From: Burhinus oedicnemus
Taxonomy: Eukaryota; Chordata; Aves; Charadriiformes; Burhinidae
Direction: 5' to 3'
Length of the DNA stretch: 64,000 nt
Assembly: GCA_008921705.1 (NCBI GenBank)
Contig: VFFE01007030.1
Coordinates: forward strand, 682,364-746,363
The notes under the pieces were generated by a model. The model searched no databases and had not been told where the DNA came from. It saw only the letters and a list, made by a program, of their open reading frames with translations. This document shows, in pieces, positions 1 through 12,800 of the stretch. A program made the translations under genes and the position numbers. Position 1 is the first letter of the stretch, and each line of letters starts with the position of its first letter.

Positions 1-883
1 GTTTGATGCCCACAGCCAAGTTACAGAAGAGATCACCTTTCCCCCTATATTCCCCAGGGCTGCCACAGGTCTATTGCTGTTTCCCTGAGTTTCATCACCC
101 AGGGTAGGCAAGGGTGCTCACTGGGAAGCCCCTAGCCTGTCAGACATGCTTCATCTTACAGTCCACTGGAGCTGAGTCCAAGAGACCTTTACAAAAAGGA
201 CAGCAGAAGCCAGAGAATTAAACAGTTAAAATCAATAGCCTTCACTCAAGACTATTTAATGTTTATTTGTTTTAAAACTCCAGCAATATGCATTCCACAA
301 AAATAAATTTCTGATATTATTCATCAGCTGAATCTGCCTCTATCTTATTTGAAGCAACAGATAAGACAAAGCAAGTGGCAGGCAATTTAACCTTCCTCAG
401 CAGACAAATACTGTTTATCTTATCATGTAAATTATGAAAATAGGCCTAGAGGATTTGGCACAGGAAACCTAACACACAATAGGTTAAATAAAGCTTTAGG
501 AGAAAATACCAAGCAGTCTATCATTAAGACAAAGGGGTGAAGGGTTGGATGACTTGTATTTGAACTACCAGCATCCATTCTGAGACTAACAGAAGCTTTA
601 CAATAATTTATTGCTGTCTTACTCTGGTGTTAACTGGTAAAATACAGAAATCCGAAATCCTGAAATTTCCTGAAATCCTGTTTTTTATTTTTTTTTTAAG
701 TTTGGCACTTAACATCTCTTTCTTTGAATACGGGATGTATGAATTAATTCATCACGTGCACTTTTTGAACCCTCTGACACCACCAGTTTGAATAAAGTGT
801 TACTGGTTTCTAATTACAATCAAAAGAACATACAAAAAATGGGACGATCAAGACATCATGGAAGGAGAAAAAAATAATTTAGA

Positions 884-933
884 ATATAATCAGAGCACAG
901 CGGAGAGCATATAATCAGACCACAGTGGATAGC
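884..933. repeat. 25-bp tandem duplication
   Basis: Two adjacent 25-base units (884-908 and 909-933) both begin ATATAATCAGA and end in AGC. They differ at only three positions by eye. A partial third start, ATATAA, follows at 934. This looks like a local slippage or unequal-exchange duplication, with no sign of coding function. Confidence 0.85.
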
Positions 934-3503
934 ATATAAAAGGAATATAGGATACAATAGGTGGAAAGAGGGAGTGAGAAGAATTTCTGTGAGAGCAGAA
1001 CTGAAAAGATATTCGTATCATCCACTTCTGACTGAGTCAGCATATGGCCCTTGATTAAATTCCTAAAATAATACTGACAACACTGTACTTGTTCCTTGCA
1101 CTGCTATTATGACAAACAGTCCTGGCATGAACCGTGACTATGAGGCCCACCCTGAACCCTAACCTGTCTTAAACAAAGTTACAGTACACCTTGCAGGCAC
1201 TTGACACACTTACATTCTCCACCTTACTTTCAAAATCTGCTGCCTGAACATGTGCAGCCTTACAAAAGGGCAGCTGCAAGCTTCTCAGACATGTAGGCAA
1301 CACCAAATTTTGCCATCCCATGAGTGAAGAAAGAATCAGGGCAGAAGCACCTCAAGGCACCAACTAGGACTGGATGCACCAGCAACCAGGATGCACAGCT
1401 ACCCAAGACCAAGGCCAGGCAGCTTGCTCTCTTGCATGGACCTAGTCCATGCAATAAGGACAGGGAGCAAGTCATCACCACTGTGATTTTGCTGCCTTCA
1501 TAAGTTTGCTTTCCTTACGCTAGTGTCTACCTTGCTTGAGCCCAAAGAATGTCCTGCCATACAGCTGCTTTTTCTAAATAGTGAGGCATAAAGTACTGGC
1601 AATTGAATGTGTTTTGTATTATCTTTAGCAAACAACATCTCAGAGCAAAAAGCCTCCAAGGCCATTCTGAGACCTCCAAATGTAAGAAAATCCCCTGTAG
1701 CCAAAGGCAGAGGGCCAGAGGGAAAAAGGGGAAGGCATGTCTTCCAGGCAGGACCCATGCTTACCAAGTGAGGGTTAACCCTAAGCTTCAGTAAACACAA
1801 TTATGCTCCCTGCTACTGCTGTGAGATTCCTGCAGGACAGTGGCTCTGTCTTGCAGGATTGCTGCAGCAGCCTGACTGCAACAGGCAGTCGTGAAGAAGC
1901 AGCCCTTGGTGTGGAGGTGGACCAACAGGTAAAACACTCCCTCCATAAAGGTTGGAGCACACTGAACAGCCGAGGCGGCCAAGAAGCTGTCATAATGTTA
2001 TCGGCCAGTGTACCACACTGGGCATGTAGAGATTTGAAACCACAAATGGCTGACTTTGCTTCCTGCCAGACATTTCTTTTGCAATACAACAAATAAAAAC
2101 AGGCCTTTGCATTGCAAATGCCATATTTCATGAATCTGAGAACATGAAAGCAATTTGTTGACATCTTTTTTTTTTTTTTTAAACCGTTTTGGATAATAGG
2201 TGCATGTAAGCAAGCATGATGGTCAAATCACATTACCTTGGAGTAGCAGTAGGACAGCAGAGGTGAGACTACTGCAACGGCAGTTTTCAGTTGTCTTGAG
2301 GTGGTCCATGCCAAGCTGCAAAAGTGGGCAGGTGTATGATAGACTCTTCCTGAGGTTTCGTGTTAGTCTGCAGCACAATAAAGGCAGGCTGATGAGTGGA
2401 AAGCTTCTCCTGGTATCCCTATACCTGTATAAAGATTGCTTATAATATGCAAAATGGGAAATCGAATTGCCCATAGTTAACACAGTCTCACTATTCCCAT
2501 ACACACTAGGTTTTTGATGTGGTGCTGACTTAGAGGAAACCATTGCCATAAACTCTTTTCACAGATGACTAAACAAAGAGGAGATTATCATCATTTCATT
2601 TGATGTTGGTAATTAAAGGTTTTGAGAAATAAAATGAAAGACAACCCTCCCTTGCAGTTTGGAGACTAAGTAAAAGCATATATAGTTTTACAATACATGT
2701 ACTTAAAATGGCAAGACTTCATCTCCTAAGCCTTTATTTCATGTATAATTTATGTAGATATACTGTATTGTGGGTTTTTTGGTATAGCTAACGTTTGGGC
2801 AGAGACATCTTTAAATGTAGTAAAACAAAAGGAAACAAAACAGACACCATGTGCAAAATGCACAGTCCACACTGTCTTAACCCTGTGGTCCTGTACCCTC
2901 CCCCCTGCAATTTAATCTGACACTATCAATTTTTAGATGAAAAGGCCAACAAACAGTTAATTTTTTTAATAGCAGTTGACACAAGCACATCCAATACAGT
3001 ACACTGATGGAGCCATACAAAAAAGATTCCACGTGCTTAGGGGCAGGGGCGGCATGTGAAATGAAAAAGTAATACTGTCTGCTTTTCCATAGCTTGTAAA
3101 TGTTCTAAATAATTATTATATGTATTTATTTTATTAAAAGGAGAGGCATTTTTGTTTTGATTTCTTTGCTCTGATCCCACTTATTACTGCTATCTTTGAA
3201 ACTCCACAGACACTGCATTTCTTTTACTGACTGGACATTTCTGAAATAGTACCACTATCAGGTAGATCAGATTGTTGGCAAAAGCTTTGGCACCGAAGAG
3301 ACTCAACAAATAAATTTCATCATGCTGACCCTGTACTAAACAGCAACTTTATGCGGATAACCTCATGGGAATGGAAGTTGAGAAAGAGCTATTTCAAGGC
3401 CGCCAATAACTTAATCTCTGTTCAGTTCATAATGCAAAGCCATTTCTGTCTCCTTTGCTCACAGTGCTAAAGAGTTTTTGGGATACTGTAATCCTCATAA
3501 GGT

Positions 3504-3541
3504 GGGGAGGGCAATGTGGGGGGTAGGGGTTTGCAGGAGGG
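3504..3541 (+). other. G-quadruplex-type motif
   Basis: Four G-runs lie close together on the plus strand: GGGG at 3504-3507, GGG at 3509-3511, GGGGGG at 3518-3523 and GGGG at 3526-3529. The loops are 1, 6 and 2 bases. A fifth run, GGG, follows at 3539-3541. This fits the usual four-run quadruplex pattern with loops of 7 bases or fewer. It lies in unique AT-rich DNA, and I see no promoter beside it. Confidence 0.6.
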
Positions 3542-3573
3542 AGAGGAGATCCCCCTCAAATTATGCCCTGTTT

Positions 3574-3832
3574 AAAAAAAAAAAGAAAAATAAATAAAAA
3601 GCCAAGTTTTTCATCTTGGAAATTCTCAGCCTCAGTTACGTGAGTGCAAAAAGTAACTTTTATTTGAAGAACTAACACTCACTTCTTTGTTAAGAAAACT
3701 TAGGGCACCACCCAGCAGACATGAAGGCTCCTATGTTATCAGCAAACTATTTCCTGGGTATATGTTCACCCTTTCCATGAAGTTTGCTTATTTTTTCAAC
3801 CAAAAAAAAAAAGAAAAAAAAGAAAGAAAAAA
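3574..3832. repeat. Two A-rich low-complexity tracts
   Basis: Tracts at 3574-3600 and 3802-3832 are long A runs interrupted by G or T, drifting towards AAAG and AAAT repeats. They are ordinary simple sequence. Nothing recognisable as a retroposed body precedes either tract, so I do not call them poly-A tails. Confidence 0.8.
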
Positions 3833-6800
3833 GGCAGTGCAAACAAATTCTGTAACACTGCTGAATGATCTGTGTTTTGCTGCAACAACTACTATATTTA
3901 TGTAATGGAAATTTCATAGGTGTCCAACTTTGCAGAAACAAAATTGGAAAGGTGCCAAGGGGAACCCTAGTGCAGCCCTGCATGTTCTTTCCAAGGTGAA
4001 AGGGCCCTGCACAGTGCTACTGCCTGCCATCATCTGAGAACAGGCCATAAGAGACAGAGACAACGTGCTCAGCTGAGCAAAATAACGCTGGTGGAAGAAC
4101 ATGAACCCCCATTCCCGTGTTAATAGTTAACCTAACCTCTTACCCACAAACATAACACCAGTTACTTGGCAAATTTAGCATTGCAAGCTGGTCTGAACGA
4201 TGTTTCACAGGGGTGGGGGAAGGTAGGACTCGCAAAGATATCAGGTTCCCATAAACGTCTGGAAAGCTGAGGACGGAAGGAGAGCAGAAGGAGAGTCTGG
4301 TCATGCCTCCACAGCAGGGACACCCAAAGCAGCTCCCCGCGACTCTTTCCTACGTGCCCTTCTGCATCCACGAGTCACCAACCAGATGACCCTGCAGCAC
4401 CTGATGCCTCGCACCCAACTGGGAAGGATGAAAGGATGCTGAAGAGATGGGAGAAGGGAAGTGGGATACACAGGGGTCAGCTCTGGGGTGTGTGCAAAGG
4501 AAATGGGAGATAGTGTGGGAGAGCCCATCATGAGCACAGGGAAGGGAGCCAGGTTATTGCTGTGTGCAGCTATAGCAAAACATAGCTGTCCTTAGTGACA
4601 CAGTTTATGGAACAAATTGTCCTCTTACTGGATCCCCCTTCTCCCCCATGAAACACTTTTGTATGAGCAGCAGGAATGGTGGGAAAGGAAGATTATACAA
4701 TACCCAAAATCAATAGCAGCTATCACGTGCAGGAAAGTATTCCTTTCTGCAATCCTGGGAGTCACCTCAAATAACAAATCAGACAGGGATATGGCAAAAA
4801 CCTAAATCCTGAACAATAGAGATACGTGGCCCTGTAATAATGCCGCGTGTAGCATGATGGAGCAGACTTCAGTGCCCAGCATGGTTGTACAATGCTTGTC
4901 AGAGGGCTGCAGTGCTCGGGGAGCTTCTGCCCCCCAGCCTCAACATCGTGGATCCCTGTGTCCACAGGACTGTCTAGCAGCATAACCCAGCAGCTTGCAA
5001 TAAAGTCCCCTCTACACTCCTGCACATGAATCTCCTTGGTTCCCAGGAATGTGAAGTGGAAACCCAGCATCCACCAGCAGCAAGACACTGTAGTTGCTTC
5101 TGCTGACTTCAGATTTAGCCTGCTGGAGCAACAGAGGCAAACCACTGTGGAGGGGCTGGGCCTCAGGCATCAGTGAGCTTTGCAGACCTCTGCAGGCTCA
5201 CAGCTACAGAACGGCATGAAAAGTAATATTAATATAAAAACCAGGTGGTGCACAACTTTTTCAGTTGTCCTGTTTTGCCTCTGGGGGGAGGGGAGTATTG
5301 AGAAAGATGAAGGTGACCTTTATCGCCCTGCTACTCTGACTAAATCTTCAGTACTAACTTTTGACTTCTTTTAAAACACAATGCACCTTTTCATGAAGCT
5401 GCCCTTGGAAATGAGCTGTACCGAACGTTACTGTATATATCAAGACACAGTAGAGTGTATAGGGTTTGTTAGTTTCTATAGCACTGGAAGAAGAGATGAA
5501 GTAGTCTTATGAGAGGAAGCTTTTTTTACCTAGAGGTTTAGTCTATGGATTTCACAGATTTAACTAGCAGCAGCCAGCCATGGCCTTGCTATTTCATCAA
5601 GCCAGAGCTTTAAACACACCTTTGCATTTCACCAAGTTTTGTCCTTGAGAAAGTCAGGTGTCCGTGGCTGGTGTATCCAGACATTTAACCAGATACCCAG
5701 TCCAAGTGCAAGAAAAACAAAGGGCTGTTGTGATGGAATAAATGCTTCCCTCTGCAGCCAGCATTTGCAGTTTCACTCTCTTTGTCTCGCAGTTCATTGC
5801 CCTGGTAAGGTGTCTAGCAGTCGACAAACGGAGCCCAAAATTTAAGAGAGCCTGCAAACGCCAAGTTAGCTTTACTTGCACATTTAGTGAAAGGAGAGCC
5901 CAGGCATCTTGCCATGGTAAAATAAAGGAGCAGAACAAAACAAAAACAGAGTTTTAAAGTTTATCTTCTGGAAGCCTTTTGCACCCTCGACAATGCCTTT
6001 GTATTTCAGGGCCTTTTAAGGCGGCCTTGTCAGGCTAGAAAGACCTCTGCACAGTCAAGAAAATACTCTCTCATAAGACCCTGAGATATGATAAGGCCGC
6101 AAATCCCAGGTTTTAAAGAAACAAGGACAGCAAAAGACCAAACAAGTGAAAGAACAGAAGATTTGGCTCAGAAGGTGAGCTATGAGGTGAAATTGCAATG
6201 GTTTACATATTTTAAATATCAGGGAAAACATTCAATTGCAAGAATGATTTTCGTATTTGTTTTGTAGCACCCGCACCTCTCCAACAGAGCTACTTTTTTT
6301 TTTTTTTCTTTCTTTCCACTGTGGCTGCTCTAGGCAAGGATTTTTCCCCTCAACTGTTTACTCTTTCACTCAGTCTTCAGTAAAATGTCAGCAAACAATT
6401 GTCATTTGGTATCTGTAAAAGATAATGCAGGTGGAAAGGGGAATACTGAAACCCAATACCTCCCTGTAAAAAACCTACTGTACTATCAACACCAGATAAA
6501 CTTCCTTTTCTCTGCTAGAAACCTGACCTTGTAAATACACTTACTAGGATAATGGTAAGGGAATACCTATCCAGCTTGTTTGGGTAAGTTATCAGCAGGT
6601 CTTCCTCTCAGAAGTTTTCTGGAAAGTAAATACCTGACCTAACTTTGCAACGGCACCTTAGGAAAGCTTTTCTCTGGATCTAAGTATGGAATGGGTGAGG
6701 TTGCGAGACAGTTATAACGGTCCTGCAATGAAGTGCTGGGCACAAAGCAGCAGTAAGGTCAGTATGGTGTATTCACCTTGAATCAAATAATTTGAAAGAA

Positions 6801-8309
6801 ATCACCTTTACTTAGCTTTCTCAGCACATCACATACTCAAGCATTCAGTTTGCCTTTCCAGTTTGGAAATACATTATGATCAGAACAGCACTTTAGATTC
6901 TAGAGCTTTGAGGTGAATGTGTTATTTAGAAGATGATTTAAGAATAAAATAAGGAACCACTCCTACTGATTAAAATCTAGGTAAAATTCAAACCCATTAA
7001 AAAGCAAAATACTACTATGCTGTATTTTTGCAGTGTATGCTTATATTTTAGTTAACTAGTCAGTAAGCTCTTGGTCACCAGCCCTTTTTTTTTAATACTG
7101 AATCTGCAAATCCCCTGAGAAGAAAGGAGGTTCTCTTGAAGCAAATTTTAGTAATCAAACCCAGTTCACGCAGGTTTTGTTCGTGTAAATATGCTACTCT
7201 CATAAATGCAGTGTCAATAGCACTTCACAAATACCTTGTAAGTGTTGGACTAAAATCTAGCAATTTTTTTTTTTTAAAAAAGTACCTCTTGGAAGTTTGT
7301 TGAGGAAAGAATTCTCTTCAAAAGATCATTTTTTAAATTTACCTCAATCACATGAACAGTCACACAGAAGTCACAGGAAGCACTCGCATCTGCAAGAAAA
7401 GCAAGATTTGGCCCTGAATGACTCAACTAAACTCCATGCTGTCGATATAAATTCTACATTTAATTCAAGTTGGGCACTACTGCTGTGTTTTTTCAACAGA
7501 GGCTGTTTTACATCTCAGAAACGTCTGGACCACAACAATGTCACTACTAGACAACTTCTGCTTTTTACATGCTTTAGAACTTTTCAGGGGGGAAAAACTG
7601 TTGTAAAAAACCTTTTTTTCTTCTTTCTGTTCTAAGCTTTAAATTGAATTGGGGTCCCACTAATTTAAATATAGAGCTTTGAGGTATACGATACGATAAA
7701 TGACCAACAGAAAATTAAAGGTTTACTGCTACAGCACTGCCAAACCTGAAACAATGTAAGATCATGAATCACAACATCTACATGCAATCCTCAAAACTGT
7801 ATTCTGAAATATAAAACAGCTCCGATAATCTTTTCATCTTACACAAACATGTACATGGGTCAGATTGTAAAGAGCTGGAGTCAGTCTGTGCAAAGCCTGG
7901 AAGTAATAATGTGTTTGACAAGGAACAAGCAAATGTCCCTTGATGGAGTTTTCCCTAGCCTGTTCCACTTGCACAGATGTTCTACCTGGTATCTCTTTCC
8001 TACCTCCCAGACACGTCCTTTACACAGTATGAACATATCTGCTTTGCTTTTCTCACTGTTACTCTACATACCACTTTGAGCAAATGAGGAAGACAACGCA
8101 TCTTTATCAGCTTTAACTACAATGGGGTGCAATAACATTCTTTCACAGAGGAGAAAGGATAACAAATATTTATCAAGCCCCTGCTTTAGTTCCACACCTT
8201 TCCATCACCACCTGTTAAGTACCAGCTCTGTTGGGGAGTTCCTGAAAAATCTAGAGAAGGTGATGGAGACAGTACCGCAATATAGACATTTCTCCCTCCT
8301 CTGTCCCTG

Positions 8310-9890
8310 GGACCAGGGGGAAAGCCTTGAGCAAGGAAGACTTACCCTCAGTGGAGGATGAGGTTAGGGAGAATTTAAACTGGGCATACATAAATCCATG
8401 GAGCCTGAAAGGTTGCACGTATGAGTGCTGAGGGAGCTGGCCAATACCATTGCAAGGCCACTCTCAAATATCTTCTAATAGTCATGGAGACTGGGAGAAG
8501 TTCCTGAAGACTGCAAGAGACTAAGTGCCACTCCTGCCTCCAAGAAGGAAGATCCATGGAACTAAAGGCTGGTCAGCCTCACCTCATCCCTGGAAAAGTG
8601 ATGGAGAAAATCATCCTGGAAAGCATTTCCAAACACATGAAAGACAAGAAAGTGATCAGAAGTAGTCAGCATGGATTTTTTAAGGGGAAATCATACTTGA
8701 TCAACCTCATAGCCTTTTATAATGAGGTGCCCAGCTTGGTGGATGAGGGGGGAGCAGTGGATGTTGTCTACCTGGACTTCAGTAAAGTCTTTGACATTCT
8801 CTCTTATAATAAAGCTGACAAAATACAGGTTAGGTAAGTGGACAGTGAGGTGGATTAGAAACTGGCTCAACGGTTAGGCCCAGAGGGTTGTGATTAGCGG
8901 CAAAACGTCCACTTGGATGCAAGTCACTAGTGGTGCACCCCAGGGGTTAATACTGGGATGAAAACTGTTCAACATCTTCATTAATGACCTGGAGACTGGG
9001 ACAGAGTGTACCCTCAGCAAGTTCACAGACAACATAAAACTGGAAGGAGCGGCTGACACACCATATGGTTGTGCTGTGATTCTCAGAAGGACCTCAGCAG
9101 GCTGGAGAAGTGGGCTGAGAGCAACCTTAGGAAGTTTAGCAAGGGAAAATGCTGAAATGTCCTCCATGTGGGGAGAAATAACCCCAGGAACTTGTACACA
9201 CTGCAGGAGGACCGGCGGGAAAACAGCTTTGCTGAGGACCTTGGGGTCCTGGTGGATGACAAGCTGTCCATGCAGGCTGATGGAACCTTGCAGCAAAGAA
9301 GGCCAAGTGCATGTTGGGCTATGTTGGGAAAAGCATCACCAGCAAGTCAAGGAAGGTGGTCCTTTCCCTCTGCTCAGCACTGGTGAGACCTCATCTGGAG
9401 TGCTGGGTCCAGTTCTGGGCTCCACAGTACAAGAGAGATACGGACACGCTGGAGAGAGTCCAGCCCACTACGATGGCTAAAGGACTGGAGCATCGCTTTA
9501 TGAGAAGGGTTGAGAAAGCTGGGACTGTGCAGCCTGGAGAAGAGAAGGTTCAGGGAGGTCTTATCAATGTGTATCAATACCTGAAGGGAGAGGGCAAAGA
9601 AGACAGAGCCAGGCTTTTTTCAGTGGTGTCCAGTGACAGGACCAGAGGCAATGGGCATAAACTGAAAGGCAGGAGATGCCGCCTGAACATCAAGAAACAC
9701 ATTTTGACTGTGATGCTGACCAAGCAGTGGCACTGGTTGCCCAGAGAAGTAGTGAAGTCTGTATCCCTGGAGACATTCAAAACCTGACTGGATACAGTCC
9801 TGGGTGACTTCATCTAAGTGGCCCTGCTTGAACAGGGGGGTTGGACCAGATGATATCAAGAGGTCCCTGCCATCCTCAGCAATTCTGCCT
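8310..9890 (+). mobile_element. CR1 LINE fragment, reverse transcriptase region
   Basis: This is a 5'-truncated copy of a CR1 non-LTR retrotransposon, the main LINE family of birds. The conceptual translation, broken across frames, runs through the reverse transcriptase. It starts before a stretch resembling the family's pre-RT region (about 8335) and passes motif A (near 8770), the catalytic-box region (near 9022), the PHLE segment (near 9390) and the C-terminal LFSLEKRR-like region (near 9540). The 3' untranslated part is recognisable (GGACCAGATGATATC near 9844), but the terminal octamer repeat is missing or lost. Several stops, indels and a small deletion after motif A show it is dead. The 5' boundary is uncertain by tens of bases. 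The family assignment is firm; the subfamily is not determined. Confidence 0.9.
8556..9787 (+). pseudogene. Decayed CR1 reverse transcriptase remnant
   Basis: These are the broken coding remains within the CR1 copy. The first open piece (8556-8837, 93 codons from an internal Met) contains QHGF at residues 38-41 and motif A as VVYLDFSKVFD at about residues 70-80, with the catalytic Asp at residue 74 intact. It ends where a short deletion follows motif A. Downstream, the FADD-type catalytic box reads F-T-D-N (9022-9033), so the second Asp has become Asn. The C-terminal third survives in another frame as a 158-codon open stretch (9311-9787) with RPHLE and RTRGN(G) signatures. It cannot make an active enzyme. 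Confidence 0.85.
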
Positions 9891-12800
9891 TACTCTCCTC
9901 TTACAGGAGATAAGGAGGGGAACAAAAGGTAGAAAGCAGTTTCCTGCATCATCATGTCTAGTCCCCCACTCTCAGACGTATATTAACAAACTTCTGTACC
10001 TTCATGTTAACAAACTTATAACTCTACCTTCTCTCCCACTGGGAGACACTCAGTGCTACAATGGTCACAAAACTTGACTTAATTTCCTGCCTAAATTTAT
10101 CCTAAGTCAATAACGATACATTCTCTGGCCCATCTCAATCTTGCATGGTTCATTATTTTCCACTTCATTTACCCACTGCATGCATTTTAAGTCATTTCTG
10201 CTTAGTTTTCTGTTTTTCAGACTGGAAAAAGAAAACTTTTTTTCTGCACTTGTTCTAGTTTTCAGCCACCTCCCTCAAACACAGTAAAAAAGGCTTTACA
10301 GCTGTTTACATGGCTTCACAACCAGGACAAAACTAGCACGTGCTGCATGGCACTCTGCATCACCATTTCTTCTAGAAATGCTTCTTTCAGTGAACACAGA
10401 CCTTGCACTTTCCTCTTCACAACTGTATTACCAGTGCTGCCTCATAGTTAGCTTGTTGGTTTGTGACCCTTGGAGCCTATGCTTTTTTTACCTGACATTC
10501 CACTTTGCATTATAAGATCCTCCATTTTTAATTTTTTTTTTTTTCTAGAAAAACAGTAATGAAATCTGTAACATTAGTACGGCAGGATCTAGCACTTTCA
10601 ACTCACCAGAGCCAGGGCTGCCTTTCCCTCTATTTTCCCTTCACCAAATCTTAGCTTTTTCCCCTTTATCAAAATCCATGTTAGCAATTTCACAAATCAG
10701 TGGTACAAAAATCTGGCTTCACATTTATTCTAAGTTACCCAGTACTCTGGACTGATGAAGGCAATGCAATTATGTCCAGAGTATGTGTGCGTATGTGTTC
10801 AAGCACTGCTAATTAGAAGAAACCAGCTTCCACTTCTCCATGAAAGGGTAAGAAATTCCCACTGAATTCAAAATGACCCTGCAGGTCAACAGCATTAAAA
10901 ACTAACCAGTGAAACAAGCAAAGAGGCTACTTTTATAGCTGGATTTCTTCAGACAGCTTTTTAAGAGATCCCAGAGGCAAAGCAACTGAATAATATATAT
11001 GCAGTCAGAGGCAGATACTGTATATCTGTTGATAAAGCAGTATTGCAAGACAAGAACAAGAATTTAAAACGTCTTTTAGAAGATCAAGTGGTTAAAAGCC
11101 CTGAATAAAAGCTAAAGAAAAATAAAAAATAAAATCCATATTGTAAAGGTCATAGGCAAAACTTACTATTTTTGCTTTTCAACAATCTTCTTTAAGTATC
11201 AGTTCTGGGACATGCTATACCCAAGAAGTAATATGTTAAATATTTGCAGTTTCCTGAATTTTTTACATAGCAAGCCAGCCACTACTTTTAGACGAAGATT
11301 ACAATGTATTTCACACACTGTGTCTTTTGATACTCATTCATCTGGAACTTGGACAGAACTTCATTCTGAATTTTATATTATCGTAAATGTTGTCATGTAC
11401 TTACAAATCGTAAAAACAAAACAAAACCACCCCCTGACAAAAAAAAGTTGTGGCACACACGTTTCAATATCACAGTGCTTATTATGATGCAAAATCCATT
11501 GCAAGCCATAGAAGCTAATACTAACACATATAACCAGCAACAGAAATTTAAGTATTTTATTCAAAGGACTTGAAAAAATGACGTGAATGATGTCATACTG
11601 CACTGGTCTTCTTGGGTACAGTCAGCAAATAAATCCAGTACAGTATTTATACAACAGGTGGTAAAGAGGATGCAACCAGAGGCATTTACAGTCAGGAATG
11701 GGGTCACAATAGTGAAGAAGTGAAGCAATTGTTTTCAGTTTGATATATGTATTTTTCCCTAATCTGTTTTAGAAGTATCATGTACTGGTAAATATGTAAG
11801 GAAAAAATCCGTTATGATGTGTTTAGCTATAACATTTGAATCCATTCAGAGACACCTGTATCTGCAGCAGCCAGATCCATTGTTTTGTCACTTCTTGCAA
11901 GGAGAGAATGGCTGGTCACTGCAAAGTAAATATTACATTTCTTCTTAATAAATCATATAAACTGACGTACTGGAATACCCAGAAATACCACCTGAGGAAA
12001 GGGACAGCTGCGGGAAAGACCTGCTTGGTACTTTTGATTCCTCTTAGTATGGCAGAATTTGCCTTTTCCAACAGGCTGGAGTTTCTCTATTCAAAACAGT
12101 ATTATGTAGGTTGCTTTCAGTTTTAGAAAACCCTTTTTTGGTATTATTAGCATAAGACATTACAGGTTGGCAGTCTGGAGAAATAGAGCTAGTGGCAAAT
12201 GTTTCAGTGTAAGACATCTTAATGGAAAAAACGGACTAAGTTCATTGAAGCTGAAACACACTGGGGGAACATACCAGTTCTCACGTGATTTTCTTAGAAA
12301 ACAACAGCCTTGGCGTCCCATTGTGAAACTGTGAGGATCAAGGAGAGCCAACAGCTCACAGGTGGTTACAGTGCTTCCTGGGGATGCGAGACCTGGCTTC
12401 AGAGCTCCTTTACAGATAGTTGCTCACATCCTATGTAAGACTTTTAAAATGAGGCCATACTGGGAGCATTTGCTCTCACTGCAGCTGCCCTGTTTCACAT
12501 GAAAAAAGATTAAGAGCCATGGAAGATCTCCCATAGCTGCAAAGAGGAGCCTGGGAGAGACCTACCTTGGAAGAGCCTTCATGAGACTGCTGAAAGATAG
12601 CAGAGGTTGATAGGTGCTCCAAGCACAGGGGTGTTGGCTGGTCTGCGTGTTTATGCTAGTGCACCAGTACACCCACACTCTGTTTGCAAGATGGAAAACT
12701 TTTAAGGTTGTTTCCCGCCCCCCTCTACGCAACAGGAACAGTTTTGATTACATGAAAAGTTTCCCAGAACAGAAAATATATTTGCTACCCAGCTCTCAAT

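Larger units (their letters stand above)
1..8309. other. Unique non-coding DNA, left flank
   Basis: No gene is supported here. Open frames reach at most about 127 codons, overlap on both strands, and none shows a recognisable domain or a convincing splice-site context. The sequence is AT-rich, with homopolymer A or T tracts at 2166-2180, 3574-3600, 3802-3832, 6294-6307 and 7264-7275. It also holds a 25-bp tandem duplication (884-933) and a G-rich stretch (3504-3541), listed separately. The stretches at 4160-4540 and 4840-5170 are noticeably richer in G+C than their surroundings, but I cannot assign them to a repeat family. The region could be intergenic or intronic; the window alone does not tell. 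Confidence 0.7.

Noticed and set aside
4840..5170. Possible solo LTR, because of GCAATAAAGTCC and higher G+C
   Set aside because: No TG...CA ends, no target-site duplication and no TATA box in a sensible position could be found.
9076..9813. Minus-strand open frames of 62-140 codons over the CR1 copy
   Set aside because: They are antisense shadows of the CR1 reverse transcriptase remnant.
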